The notes under the pieces are model-generated. The model was given only the letters and a program-made list of their open reading frames with translations, made no database searches and was not told where the DNA came from. The translations under genes and the position numbers were made by a program. 59,892 nucleotides of DNA from IMG/VR virus record IMGVR_UViG_3300021085_000033, positions 1 to 59,892 of that record. One strand, given 5' to 3'. The stretch comes from a virus. Shown in pieces: positions 7,107-16,600 of this stretch. Within the stretch, counting starts at the first letter, position 1; every line of letters begins with the position of its first letter.

Positions 7107-7484
7107 ATGAAGATAGACTACAATGAAGTTACACTCATATTACCAAAGCCTCCAAGCCTTAACAAATGGTATTCGGGAAAGCATTGGTCAATTAGAAAAA
7201 AACAAAAAGAATCCTACAGCGCAAGCATCAAGGATCAGCTTGAAAGAATCGATAAGTTTACTATGGATAGATTTAAAGTTGATGTTGAGTATAATTGTCG
7301 CTATGACGTTGACAATGCTATTACTTGTGTCAAGTTTTTGGCGGATTATCTACGTGGGGATGGTTATGTTGTGGACGACACTCCGAAGTATTTCTTCTCA
7401 CAATCGACAACCTTTAACCAAGATCTAAACAAAGATGAATTCAAAGCTACCATTCGGTGTTATGGATACTCAACACGTGAGTAA
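7107..7484 (+). CDS. rusA: RusA-family Holliday junction resolvase
   Basis: The 125-residue protein shows the RusA pattern: PPSLNKWYSGKHWSIRKKQK near residues 15-34, YDVDNAITCVKFLADYL (about 66-82) with the catalytic DxDN, and VVDDTPKYF (about 88-96). RusA dimers cut four-way junctions, which fits a phage with ERF-type recombination and branched replication intermediates that must be resolved before packaging. Length is normal for the family (about 120). Confidence 0.9.
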   Translation: MKIDYNEVTLILPKPPSLNKWYSGKHWSIRKKQKESYSASIKDQLERIDKFTMDRFKVDVEYNCRYDVDNAITCVKFLADYLRGDGYVVDDTPKYFFSQSTTFNQDLNKDEFKATIRCYGYSTRE

Positions 7485-7686
7485 ATCCTATTTTACAGCT
7501 ACCTCTAGAGTCAGTGACTTAATGACCGAGCTGTATGAAGACCTACACGATTACAAGGGCAGACCTCTTGTAGATACTGAACAAGTAATAGACAAGATCA
7601 ATGCATACAAGCGTGTGGTCCGTACAGAACTTGAACTTATTAAATCAGCTGTAGAACAATATGAGGAAGATAGGAATAGTAAATGA
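7462..7686 (+). CDS. Hypothetical helical protein (74 aa)
   Basis: The ATG at 7462 is chosen over 7435 to reduce overlap with the resolvase gene. The product MDTQHVSKSYFTATSRVSDL... is acidic and helical with a coiled-coil-like C-terminus. No family was recognised. It overlaps the next gene by 26 bases. Confidence 0.6.
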   Translation: MDTQHVSKSYFTATSRVSDLMTELYEDLHDYKGRPLVDTEQVIDKINAYKRVVRTELELIKSAVEQYEEDRNSK

Positions 7687-8080
7687 ATCGCACCTGTTTG
7701 ACCTGATCAAGCAGTTTGTGATTACCGACCTACTTCCTTCAGAGGTTAAGATGTCTAGATATGACTGCTACTCTTTAGAACATAATGTAGATATAGAACT
7801 CAAGTGCCGTAAAAAACACTATGACGATCTGCTTATAGAGAAGAAAAAGTATGACGCGTTAATAGAAAGATCGGTTAATCACGGAACCAAGCCACTATAC
7901 ATAAATTCCACACCTATTGGTGTATGGGCGTTTAGATTACTGGATATAGAAGAGCCTACGTGGGAAGAGAGAGGTATGCCGAAAACCTCTGAATTTAGAC
8001 AGCGGCAGTTCATCACAAAGGCTGTAGGTTACTATAATATTTCTAAAGGCAAGGACATTACCGACCTACTTATTTTGTAA
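7661..8080 (+). CDS. Predicted PD-(D/E)XK endonuclease-like protein
   Basis: The 139-residue protein contains HNVDIELKCRKKHYDDLLIEKKKYDAL (about residues 41-67), where D-(x)-E-x-K and the following basic helix match the catalytic core of PD-(D/E)XK nucleases. PLYINSTPIGVWAF adds another strand pair. It follows the resolvase gene and may process DNA ends or junctions. The substrate is unknown. Confidence 0.6.
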   Translation: MRKIGIVNESHLFDLIKQFVITDLLPSEVKMSRYDCYSLEHNVDIELKCRKKHYDDLLIEKKKYDALIERSVNHGTKPLYINSTPIGVWAFRLLDIEEPTWEERGMPKTSEFRQRQFITKAVGYYNISKGKDITDLLIL

Positions 8081-8121
8081 CTTGCACGTTCACTTTTTTC
8101 TTAACTAAAAATATCAAAGAG

Positions 8122-8244
8122 ATGGCTCAAGATTTCAATCTAAGCGACGATTTCGCAGACTTCGTAGACGAACTAACAACATCAGAAAAAAACGATAGTG
8201 CTTGTTCTATAGACAACCCAGATTGCGAAGGATGTGGTAGCTAA
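8122..8244 (+). CDS. Small acidic protein with a cysteine-rich end (40 aa)
   Basis: The frame encodes MAQDFNLSDDFADFVDELTT... and ends in CSIDNPDCEGCGS. It is strongly acidic and carries three cysteines in the last 13 residues, including a CxxC. No family is recognised. It has its own A-rich leader and is followed by a terminator-like hairpin, so it is probably a real small gene, perhaps a host-protein inhibitor or redox partner. Confidence 0.55.
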   Translation: MAQDFNLSDDFADFVDELTTSEKNDSACSIDNPDCEGCGS

Positions 8245-8278
8245 GGCTCGCTGAACAAAACCATCACAACTTAATTTA

Positions 8279-8306
8279 AAGGGGGGGCTACGGTCCCCCT
8301 AATTTT
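8279..8306 (+). terminator. Terminator-like GC hairpin
   Basis: A run of seven G (8281-8287) faces CCCCC (8295-8299) across a short loop, followed by TAATTTT. It separates the small acidic gene from the sigma factor gene. Confidence 0.6.
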
Positions 8307-8317
8307 ACCCCAATTAA

Positions 8318-9070
8318 ATGAAATTAACAGAGAGACACATTAGGGATTTCTTCCCACGGGATATGCGGTTTACGCATTACGTAGCAAAAATATACGGATA
8401 CAACTTTAAAGATGGCTTTGCAGCAGAGAAAGCAAACTCAATTGCTATGGAGCGTGTTATAGAAATGTATAATAAAGGTATGGAGTTTGAAAGTAAAGAA
8501 CATCTATACGGATATGTTACAACAACATTCAGATACGCAATACTTAACTCTTTTGATAAAAGAGCAGCAGATAAGCTAGAATATTATAATGAATCACAGC
8601 TGACCTATGGTGACGGCTACGAAGAATACAATAAGTTCTTACACACGGCTGTAGTAGAACCTGAAGAGTACGATAATTCTGTAGACAAGATTATACAGAT
8701 TATGAAAGGTACAATGAATCCTATAGAGTTTAAAGTATTTGAGCTTAAATACAATTATAATTACACTACACCTATTATAGCTAGAGAAGTTGAACTATCT
8801 TGTGCTAAGGTTACTAGCATACAGAAAAGAATTAAAAATAAATTCAATAAAATAAAAGAGAAACTAGATGAAGATGGAAGAGAGAGTGAAAAAAAGCGTA
8901 ATGAGATCAGAAAGAACAAAGCTATCGAGAGATCTCGTAAACAAGCTGATATTAGATTACGAGTTGAAGCACGGAATAAACGTGCTGAAGAAGACGAGAA
9001 AGAGAGAATACGTCGTGCCGAGACATTGTCTTGGATTAATATTAACTCAAAAGTTCAATATGACCTTTAA
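8318..9070 (+). CDS. Phage sigma-70-like factor (with a possible frameshift)
   Basis: Residues about 38-85 (ERVIEMYNKGMEF then HLYGYVTTTFRYAILNSFDK) look like sigma region 2. Residues about 132-180 (MNPIEFKVFELKYNYNYTTP then SCAKVTSIQKRIKNKF) look like region 4 with its helix-turn-helix. It probably redirects host RNA polymerase to phage late promoters. Region 4 ends near base 8870. The last 57 residues are merely charged and overlap, in another frame, a well-conserved DnaA domain. At 8890-8896 the sequence A AAA AAG in frame would allow a -1 shift to a stop (TAA, 8899-8901) that overlaps the DnaA-like start as TAATG. The true protein may therefore be about 194 residues. Confidence 0.75.
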   Translation: MKLTERHIRDFFPRDMRFTHYVAKIYGYNFKDGFAAEKANSIAMERVIEMYNKGMEFESKEHLYGYVTTTFRYAILNSFDKRAADKLEYYNESQLTYGDGYEEYNKFLHTAVVEPEEYDNSVDKIIQIMKGTMNPIEFKVFELKYNYNYTTPIIAREVELSCAKVTSIQKRIKNKFNKIKEKLDEDGRESEKKRNEIRKNKAIERSRKQADIRLRVEARNKRAEEDEKERIRRAETLSWININSKVQYDL

Positions 9071-9389
9071 GTATACTGGTGATCTGTTAGGTGTGGACCA
9101 CGCCACAATTATTCACGGCTGCAAGAATACTATAAACTTTATGACTCTAGGTGATAGCGACTATACTAACGCTATGGTAGATTGGAGATTAATCTTTGAT
9201 GAAAACCATATAGATATATCAAATGAGCTTGACGCAAGACAAAGAATTAAGGCTCGCATTGTTAATATCATTAGCGATGGCATCGTAGACCGAGTAATTA
9301 AAGTGGAAGACCGAGAACAAATTTTGACGGAAGTGTTAGAAAGTATGTGTCCCACACCTGAAGAAACAGAAGGGATATCTTTATATTAG
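8901..9389 (+). CDS. DnaA domain IV (DNA-binding) protein without AAA+ domain
   Basis: Residues 28-70 (KKTRKREYVVPRHCLGLILT, then KYTGDLLGVDHATIIHGCKN) match domain IV of DnaA, whose signature is GGRDHSTVxHA and which binds DnaA boxes. No ATPase domain is present and the 162-residue protein continues with an acidic C-terminus. It could recruit or block the host initiator, or mark the phage origin. A start at 8868 is also open, but the ATG at 8901 gives the TAATG junction used elsewhere here. DnaA-box-like TGTGAATAA sequences occur at 1897, 57214 and 57226. Confidence 0.8.
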   Translation: MRSERTKLSRDLVNKLILDYELKHGINVLKKTRKREYVVPRHCLGLILTQKFNMTFKYTGDLLGVDHATIIHGCKNTINFMTLGDSDYTNAMVDWRLIFDENHIDISNELDARQRIKARIVNIISDGIVDRVIKVEDREQILTEVLESMCPTPEETEGISLY

Positions 9390-9430
9390 TACTGTATTAA
9401 ATTACAATTCCCCCTCTCTCTGAAATGATT

Positions 9431-9451
9431 AGACCCCTTACGGGGTCTTTT
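9431..9451. terminator. Bidirectional terminator between convergent gene blocks
   Basis: AGACCCC (9431-9437), TTAC loop, GGGGTCT (9442-9448) followed by TTT forms a perfect 7-bp hairpin at the meeting point of the plus-strand early genes and the minus-strand late genes. Confidence 0.85.
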
Positions 9452-9564
9452 CATTTTCTCCTACCCTTGCAACAGCTGTTGTCGCATTCTACGGGTCTGT
9501 TCTCACAATATTTTATTGATCCTTTCGGTTGTATTTGAGTCTTCTTCTTTCTCTTATTTGTCAA
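9451..9564 (-). CDS. Possible small cysteine-rich basic protein (37 aa)
   Basis: A TTG start at 9564 opens a frame encoding TNKRKKKTQIQPKGSIKYCE and ending ECDNSCCKGRRK. It overlaps the end of the spanin gene. Its basic, Cys-containing tail resembles the small protein at 54328-54483 (CYCDESKDCKKKR), which favours a real gene. The non-ATG start keeps confidence low. Confidence 0.35.
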   Translation of the reverse strand: MTNKRKKKTQIQPKGSIKYCENRPVECDNSCCKGRRK

Positions 9565-9970
9565 ACTGTTTCATTATTATTTTAAACACTAAGAACGCTA
9601 GCCCCATATATATAGCTAGGTTTTTTATCTTGTCCCACAGCGATTCCTTTTCTACGTACACGATCTTGTCGTAAGGAACCTCAACGATACTAATAATCGT
9701 ATCCGAGTCGCATATGGCGTCTATAGTAATCGTGTCGTTCACCTTTACTATGTTCACTCTCAGCCTGTCCTTCACTAGTGTTATAGTGTCGTGTTGCTTC
9801 ATAATCACAGTATCCGTGATAGCCACAGGTGGGCTGACAACCGTGTCCGTCACAACCAGCGTGTCTTTTTCCAGAATAGTAGGGTCCTTGTGCACCGCTT
9901 TCTTTAAGTGCCATTGAGCGCTGCAACTCGTTAATAACAGCACGAGAGTTAATTTTACCAGCCATTTCAT
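9554..9970 (-). CDS. Unimolecular spanin (lipoprotein with C-terminal membrane anchor)
   Basis: The protein starts MKWLVKLTLVLLLTSCSA, a lipoprotein signal with the lipid-modified Cys at about residue 16. It continues as a beta-rich, Thr/Val-rich periplasmic stretch and ends with a transmembrane helix (IYMGLAFLVFKIIM, about 120-133). Outer-membrane lipid plus inner-membrane helix in one chain is the plan of u-spanins such as T1 gp11, which fuse the two membranes at the end of lysis. It lies directly downstream of the endolysin-type and holin-type genes, which supports the role. Confidence 0.8.
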   Translation of the reverse strand: MKWLVKLTLVLLLTSCSAQWHLKKAVHKDPTILEKDTLVVTDTVVSPPVAITDTVIMKQHDTITLVKDRLRVNIVKVNDTITIDAICDSDTIISIVEVPYDKIVYVEKESLWDKIKNLAIYMGLAFLVFKIIMKQFDK

Positions 9971-10443
9971 CCTACGCTATCAAAGTCTACATATGTTATA
10001 CTCACCGATTGCCCTTCTTCCAACGCCTTAGCAATTGGAGGATAGACTCTTTTATACGCATTAACACTCGCGCCAACCATACCATCGCTAGAGCCAAAGT
10101 TTGCCTGTTGAGAATCACCAAGAAGTAAACACCCAGCAGTGTGTTCGTCAGTATTACCAGTGTGAATAAGGATATACTCAAAGCCAGGCACATCACGTAC
10201 CCATAACATTCCTTTGTGCATTTCACCATATTTTTTAGTATATCTGCCGTGGAATCCGCCTGTTGTTCTTAGTGTTATTTTATACGTGCCAGAAGGTATT
10301 CTAGTCTCACCAGCAATCTTATCTTCGCGATGCTCGTCTTCCAGTGTGTAACACAGAAACTTACGCTTACCACCACTAACGTCAAACAACGCACCATTAG
10401 TGCTGTCTTTTTGACTGCTAAATCTTAGTACCTCTAGCTCCAT
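9967..10443 (-). CDS. DUF5675 family protein, candidate endolysin
   Basis: The 158-residue protein has ETRIPSGTYKITLR, GGFHGRY, HKGMLWVRDVPGFEYILIHTGN and HTAGCLLLG. The H-x-G-N and T-x-G-C arrangement is that of the DUF5675 family, which recalls the His/Cys site of L,D-transpeptidases. No signal peptide is visible. Lying between holin and spanin genes, it is the best candidate for the peptidoglycan-attacking lysis enzyme. Family is from memory. Confidence 0.72.
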   Translation of the reverse strand: MELEVLRFSSQKDSTNGALFDVSGGKRKFLCYTLEDEHREDKIAGETRIPSGTYKITLRTTGGFHGRYTKKYGEMHKGMLWVRDVPGFEYILIHTGNTDEHTAGCLLLGDSQQANFGSSDGMVGASVNAYKRVYPPIAKALEEGQSVSITYVDFDSVG

Positions 10444-10676
10444 TACTCAGCTTTCTTAGCGAACTTCTCGATACCAGAGATACCAAAGCTACCTAGAGTC
10501 ACGATCACAAAGCTGTTGTAAGTAAACTCATTAATTACTAAATCTTTTCCGCAAGCCCCGCTAATAACATCAGCAAGCATAACAACTACCATTACAGCAA
10601 AGGAAAGAAAGCCTATAATAGTTTTCTCGTTCCAGCTGTTGTCGTCTTTAAAAATAGAAACAAACCTTTTCATCAT
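10443..10676 (-). CDS. Holin-like membrane protein
   Basis: The 77-residue protein carries a basic N-terminus, one hydrophobic helix (IIGFLSFAVMVVVMLADVIS, about 20-39) and a second (FVIVTLGSFGISGI, about 56-69), ending in a charged tail. Size, two membrane segments and position upstream of the endolysin-like and spanin genes fit a holin. Starts and stops of the three lysis genes abut or overlap, so they are co-expressed. Confidence 0.7.
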   Translation of the reverse strand: MMKRFVSIFKDDNSWNEKTIIGFLSFAVMVVVMLADVISGACGKDLVINEFTYNSFVIVTLGSFGISGIEKFAKKAE

Positions 10677-13600
10677 CTTCTTCTTAAGTTATTAAATATG
10701 AATCTTTCTTCTTCTTGATCAAAGTTTCTCTTAATGATATCTTTAGCCTTTTTAGATAACTCAGGATTACCTTTAGAAATAGCAATTCTTTTTATAGCGT
10801 AGTAATCTTCCCTTACCGAATCCAAGTGTCTGTATCGCTTATCTATATTTCCGGCATCTTTTAATGGCTTATTACTAGCTATGTCTTTTACACTGTATCT
10901 AAATTGATCTAAGATATTATACTGGTAATCCCTCATAAAAGATCTCTCTCCTATGGTAAGAGATAAGTCTTTAGCTGTTTCTCCTTCCGTAAATAAATCA
11001 ATAGCGTTCTTTTCATTCTTAGAAACCACGTCTCTATATGACGAAGAGATAAACGGTGGAACAATAAATGTCTTAGCTGTATAGCCTAGGAAAGCCAGCG
11101 CGTTTTCAACAGCGGTATCTGACTTGTCAAACAACTTTCTACCATATATGTCTTCTCCTTTTACAGCTCTGAATATATAATCAGCAGCAATGTTTGGACG
11201 AATAAAAGTATTAAGCAAAGATCCCCATCCTGCTGGAGAGGTTAAATCACCTACCGTCCCGTATGGATCTTCAGAGGAGTAGTTGTATACACGTACATCA
11301 CCATTCTTTTTAATAGACTTAACGATTAGTGACTGACCTTTCATCCATTCTGGAGACACTCTTTTAGCATCTTCAGCTAGCTCTTCATCTTCATCGTCTA
11401 AGAATAACTCTTGGAATCCTTCAACCATAGCATACTTTAGTGCCAATGCACTCAGTGTACCCACAAGTCTTTTTCCTGCTGAAGCTTTATATGCTTTTGT
11501 TTGCTCTTCGTTTAGTTTGTTCCCATTCTTATCTACGCCATTTATGGCGATCTTCATATCCTCAACGCCGTTTAAAATGTTGCTAGACATACTACGTATA
11601 GATTCAAACTGGAACGACACGAAGTCACCAACTATAGGTATTACAGCTAGCTTGTCGTAGAACTTAGGAAGTCTAGAGAACGTAGGTGTATTTTGTTTCA
11701 CAAATTCTGCTGCATCATCGTGAACCCTGTCCTTCTGAGCTTCAGTTAAGCTTTCATACTCTTTACCGTAAATCTTCATAGCAAAGGATTCAACTTCCAT
11801 ACGGAAGATAACAAGCTTAGTGTAGTCATCTACAGCTGAGTATTTCTCTTGAAGAAACTTATCAAAGTTAGATAGACTAGAGTATACCTTTTTAAAAGCT
11901 CTTTTATAAGCCTTTTCATCTCCATCATACATATACTGATAAGCCGCATCATTAATGCCAATTAGCTGTGCATCAACGTTTGCACCAAGTAGACCTTTTT
12001 TACCCATAACTTTAAGCCAAGCTTTTGTTTGGGGGTCAGTCATAATCTTATCGCTATTCACCGTTAGTGTAAGGCGATCTTTTAAATCCTTGTACATTCT
12101 AGGATTAGCGAGAACACCATTGACTAGCATAAAATACCAACCACCTGTAAGGTTCTTTCTCCAAGTGGGTATGTTCCAAATAACTTTAGACTTACGACCT
12201 ATCTTCAATAAAGAGAAATAGGCTTGAAGCCAAGCCTTATCAGACTCATACAAAGGCTTTCTATCAAAGATGTTCATAATCTCCTCGTGTACATACTTAC
12301 CATTTAAAGGTGAGTAAGGGTCCTTTACAAACTTGTATAGAGGTGCCTTTGCTGGATCTGGCTCTGAGTCTAGTATATATTCATCCCAAACACCCTGAGA
12401 CATATCAAGAAGACCCTGAACCATACGTCCTTTATATAGTATGTTTGCCTGAGCCTGTACTGTAGCAGAGAATCTAGTCACCGGGTCTTTCTCTACCCCT
12501 AACAGTTCCTGTATGTGATAAGCGATATCCTTTTTCATCTGAAATGATGAGCTAGGAATTCTAATATCAGCTCCAGTTACCGAAGGTGCTTTTTTAATAT
12601 TTTCTAGTTTGTTTATATACAGGTCAATAGACTCGTGAGCTTGCTTGTTTATATCGCTAATAGAGTCTTGTATTGTTTGATCAATTTCCTCTTCACTCAA
12701 TCCTGCTTTCTTGAGTACAGCTAGCTGTCTAGCGACAATCATATCACGCTCAGCTTGTATAGCTTTTTTTCTTGCTTTGTCTTTGATCTTATACTTCTTG
12801 TCTGTAAAGAATCTGTACCTTGTTTTAAGGTATGTACCAGCGTTGTTTGTTATGGCAAACTTAAGCTCTGTTGCTAAAGTCTCAAATGCTGGGTCATCTA
12901 CTATTTGGTTTCCAAAAGACTCTACCATAGCATCAGCATCTCTTAACAAATCTAGTATTCTCACACCTTTACTTGTCTTGCTTAGCTTTTTAGAAATAGC
13001 TGTTCTATCAATTCCCTCCATATAATCGGACATCATATCAAGAGTTTCTTTGTCTTTAGCTAGCCTGCGTAGGTTTTTAGATATTTCACGTCCCTCTTTT
13101 ACAGCTAGGGTTACCTGCCCTTCTTTAGATTCAAAAAGTATACGAGCTTGTTTCTCTATATTTGTCCATACAAATTGGCTAGCAATCTTTTGGAATATAT
13201 TCTTCTTGTATACCGAAGGCTGAATATCCATATCATCCAGCTCTAATTGGAATCTTACGGGATCGCCATTAGCGTCTTTATATCCAGACACCTCAAACGC
13301 CATATCGTTTCTGTCTGCATACAATACATCTTTAGCGTAAACTAAACCGCCTATCTGAACCACTTCACTTGCTCCTACTACAGGCTTACCATTTCTCCTA
13401 TCGTAGAAGTAGCTGTGACGGAATGGGTTCATTCCAATCTGTCTCCAAGGTGAGCCCTTGCGAGCTGCACCCGGATAGCTGTTCTCTATGGCGACAATCT
13501 CCTCAACTTTCTTGACAGCTGCAGCATCCTTCTCTTCTTTAGTCTTACCCTCAAAGTTTTTCCATTCACCGTGCATACGAGCAATAGTACTCTTGTTTTG

Positions 13601-16600
13601 CTTTTCAAGGGTGTCCATATTTTTACCAGCGGCAATAAAGGCAGCGATTTTAGGATTGCTACCAAACTGTACATTGGTTGCCCAAGCGACAGATCCATAG
13701 GTTAACGACTTGCCTGAAGCTCCTTTATCGTGTACGGATACTATCCATATATTTCTATTCTTGTATGCAGGAATATCTAAACGTAAGCCTACAATTGTTC
13801 CGTCTTCTAGCTCTACGTTCAACAGCTTACCCTTGTTACTATCAAGTGCATCCGCCATATCCTTAGTAGACGCAGGCAGAAAGAACTTAGTGATAGCTTC
13901 AATAGGTTGTGCAATACGAACTGTTTCTTGGTATTCAGCATTGGTAATCTTACCCTGTAGTAATTCAAGTGCTGCACTTTGTACAGGTGTAGCCCTGTTT
14001 ACAATCGCTGGGTTTACCTGACCCTTACCGAACAAGCTAGCCTGCCAGTCTATCTGTTCTCTAGCTATAGATAAATCTTTACCCTCGTATATAGCACCAA
14101 CATCGCCAACAGCTGTCTTTATCATTACGGGTGTACCCGGCTTTTCAATAGATAGACCTGTCTTCTTAGATATTACAGTTTTACTTTCCTCAGGAACTAC
14201 GTCTAACACGTAGTTCTTTTTACTAGGCATTCCTACAACCTCTCCTAATATAGCGTGAGGATACGTGTCGTGAATATTAGCCTCAGCCTCTACACCCTCA
14301 GGTTTAATTATAAGAGACATATCTCCATTAGAGTATTCATTCTTTTTCAAGAACTCATCTCTAATTAATTCGTGGAATTCGTTTAGCTTTGGTACACCAA
14401 GATCCTCGTGCAAGAACTTGTGTATGTCTAGATTCATTTTAACTGTTGTGCCAGCATTAAGAAGGTCAGAAGCAATCTTTGTTCTAATGGGATGGTCTAC
14501 AACCTTAACCCCTTTCTCTAAAGCACTCTTAACAGCTGACCACTTCTTACTCTTGTCATCCTTTAATATGTTTAGAGCTATCTTAGTAAACTCTTCATAG
14601 CTACCTTCTTTTATTTCAACGCCATTGTATGTCTGCCCTATTAACTTAGACATACCTGCTTCTATCTCTGCTATAATAGTTTTAGTTGTCCCCTTAGAAA
14701 AGTTGAAACTACTTTTCTCAGAGCCTGCCATAAACCAAATGAAGTCAGCCTTAGCAACTCTTTCGTTTAGTGTCTTTATACTTAATCCAGAAGCCCAAGC
14801 TATCTTCTTAGCTTTGTTATCCTTATCATAAGCGAATCCAACACCACCCTCTAAGTTAGTTGTTACACCTGTCTTCTTATTGTTATAACTACCTCTCTTG
14901 AGCTGATCAGACATCCATATCCAAACGTTAGGCTCTCTATTGTTTTTCTTTTTGAAGTCGCTAAAAAGCTTCTTGACATCTACAAGGTCGGATTTCTTTA
15001 TATAGGTACCCTCTGTTTTTATCTGCTGTCTAGAAGTCTTTACATCTGTAGAAGATATCTCAACAGGGCTATCCGTCAAAGGTTGGGTTTGATCCAATAC
15101 CTTTTCCTTAGCTGTCGGGTCTACACGTCCCTGTAGTGCATCAACAAAACCGTTAATAAAGTTTAGGGCGTCCTCTCTAGTTTTAATCTTATCAACAAGG
15201 TTCTTATCTACTATACCAATCTTGGATAGAAACTTAACAACAGCTGCTCTAATCTTATCTATAAAGGATAACTGTTTTGCTTTTGGCATACCCTCTGAAG
15301 CTGTAGATAATAAACCTACATACTGAGCTAGGAACTCCTCGGCTATTAACGCGTCTTCTTTAGTTTTTCCTTCACCGTATACTTTCCTCTCAATGTACCG
15401 GTCTCTAAATGCCGCTAGCTCTTTAGCGAGTTCACGCTCGCTATTAGAGCCTTTGTTAAGCTCGTTCTCTATCGCGTTAGTGAATTGTACAATCTTCTTA
15501 TCATCCATCCTTACAGATGAGATATAAGCGTGCAGCATCTCGTGAGGCAGCGTGCTCATATCAGCGGAATCAATATTTACAACTATGGTATTATCAAAGT
15601 ATGAACCCTTAGATGCAAATGAATCTTTTCCTGTCTTGTAAGACCTGTAAGCAACAGAGTCGCTTTGGTTAAAGAACAACACCTTTACTCTTCTCGCTCC
15701 TGAAGACTTTAGTATCTTCTCAAAGTTATTAACCATAGCGGTTAACTGCTCTCCTTGTTTAGCTGTGAATCTCTTTGCGCTAGCTGTTCCTTCTTTGCCT
15801 ATGTCTTCAACCTTAATAGCTCTAGACATCAACCCTTCTATAGGATCAATCTCAGGCTTAGGATCTGCAATACCAGACATAGAAGCTACGTGCTGAGCAT
15901 ACTCTTTGGTGTTCTTTTCAAACTTGCCTATGTTAGGCATCTTGCTTATCTGCTCGTTAGAAACAAATATCTCACCCCCCTGTTCTTTCATACGACCAGT
16001 ATCTTCGGTGGTCTTAAAGGTTATACCTTTATCACCGTACTCAATGGTCATCTTACCTGTCTGAACATTTCTTGGGTCTGTAGTTGGACCGCTTTTGGTA
16101 AGCGGCTTAACAGAACCGTTCTCCTCTAGAAGAGTTATCTCTACTTCTTCAGTTTTTATCTGTTGCTTTGCTTGTTTCTTCGGTGCTGGTTTTTTCTTAG
16201 CTGTGGGCTGGGGAGCACTAAGCTTAGCTATTCTTTTTTTAGACTTTCGTATATCAGACTTTAAAGCATTGATATCTTCTTTGTAGATGCCAATGTTTCC
16301 ATTTATCTCATCAACATTGTCTTGAAGCTCTGCTCTGATCTCCTCTATCTTCTCGGCTTTCTGTTCCTTGGATAGTTTAGATTTACGAACAGCTGCAATA
16401 TCTTCTTTAGCCTTGTCCTTAGCTTCTTTAATGTTGCCTTTTTCAATAGTGATCTCTTCGTTAAGATCCTCAATACGAAATTCAGCATCCTCAATTGTAT
16501 TTTCTTCAACACCTATAGTCTCAGTATCAATTTCCTGTACAGGTTCTGCCTTAGCTGTTGGTTCTTCTTTAGCTAATCTTTTCTTAAGAGTTTTTACCGC

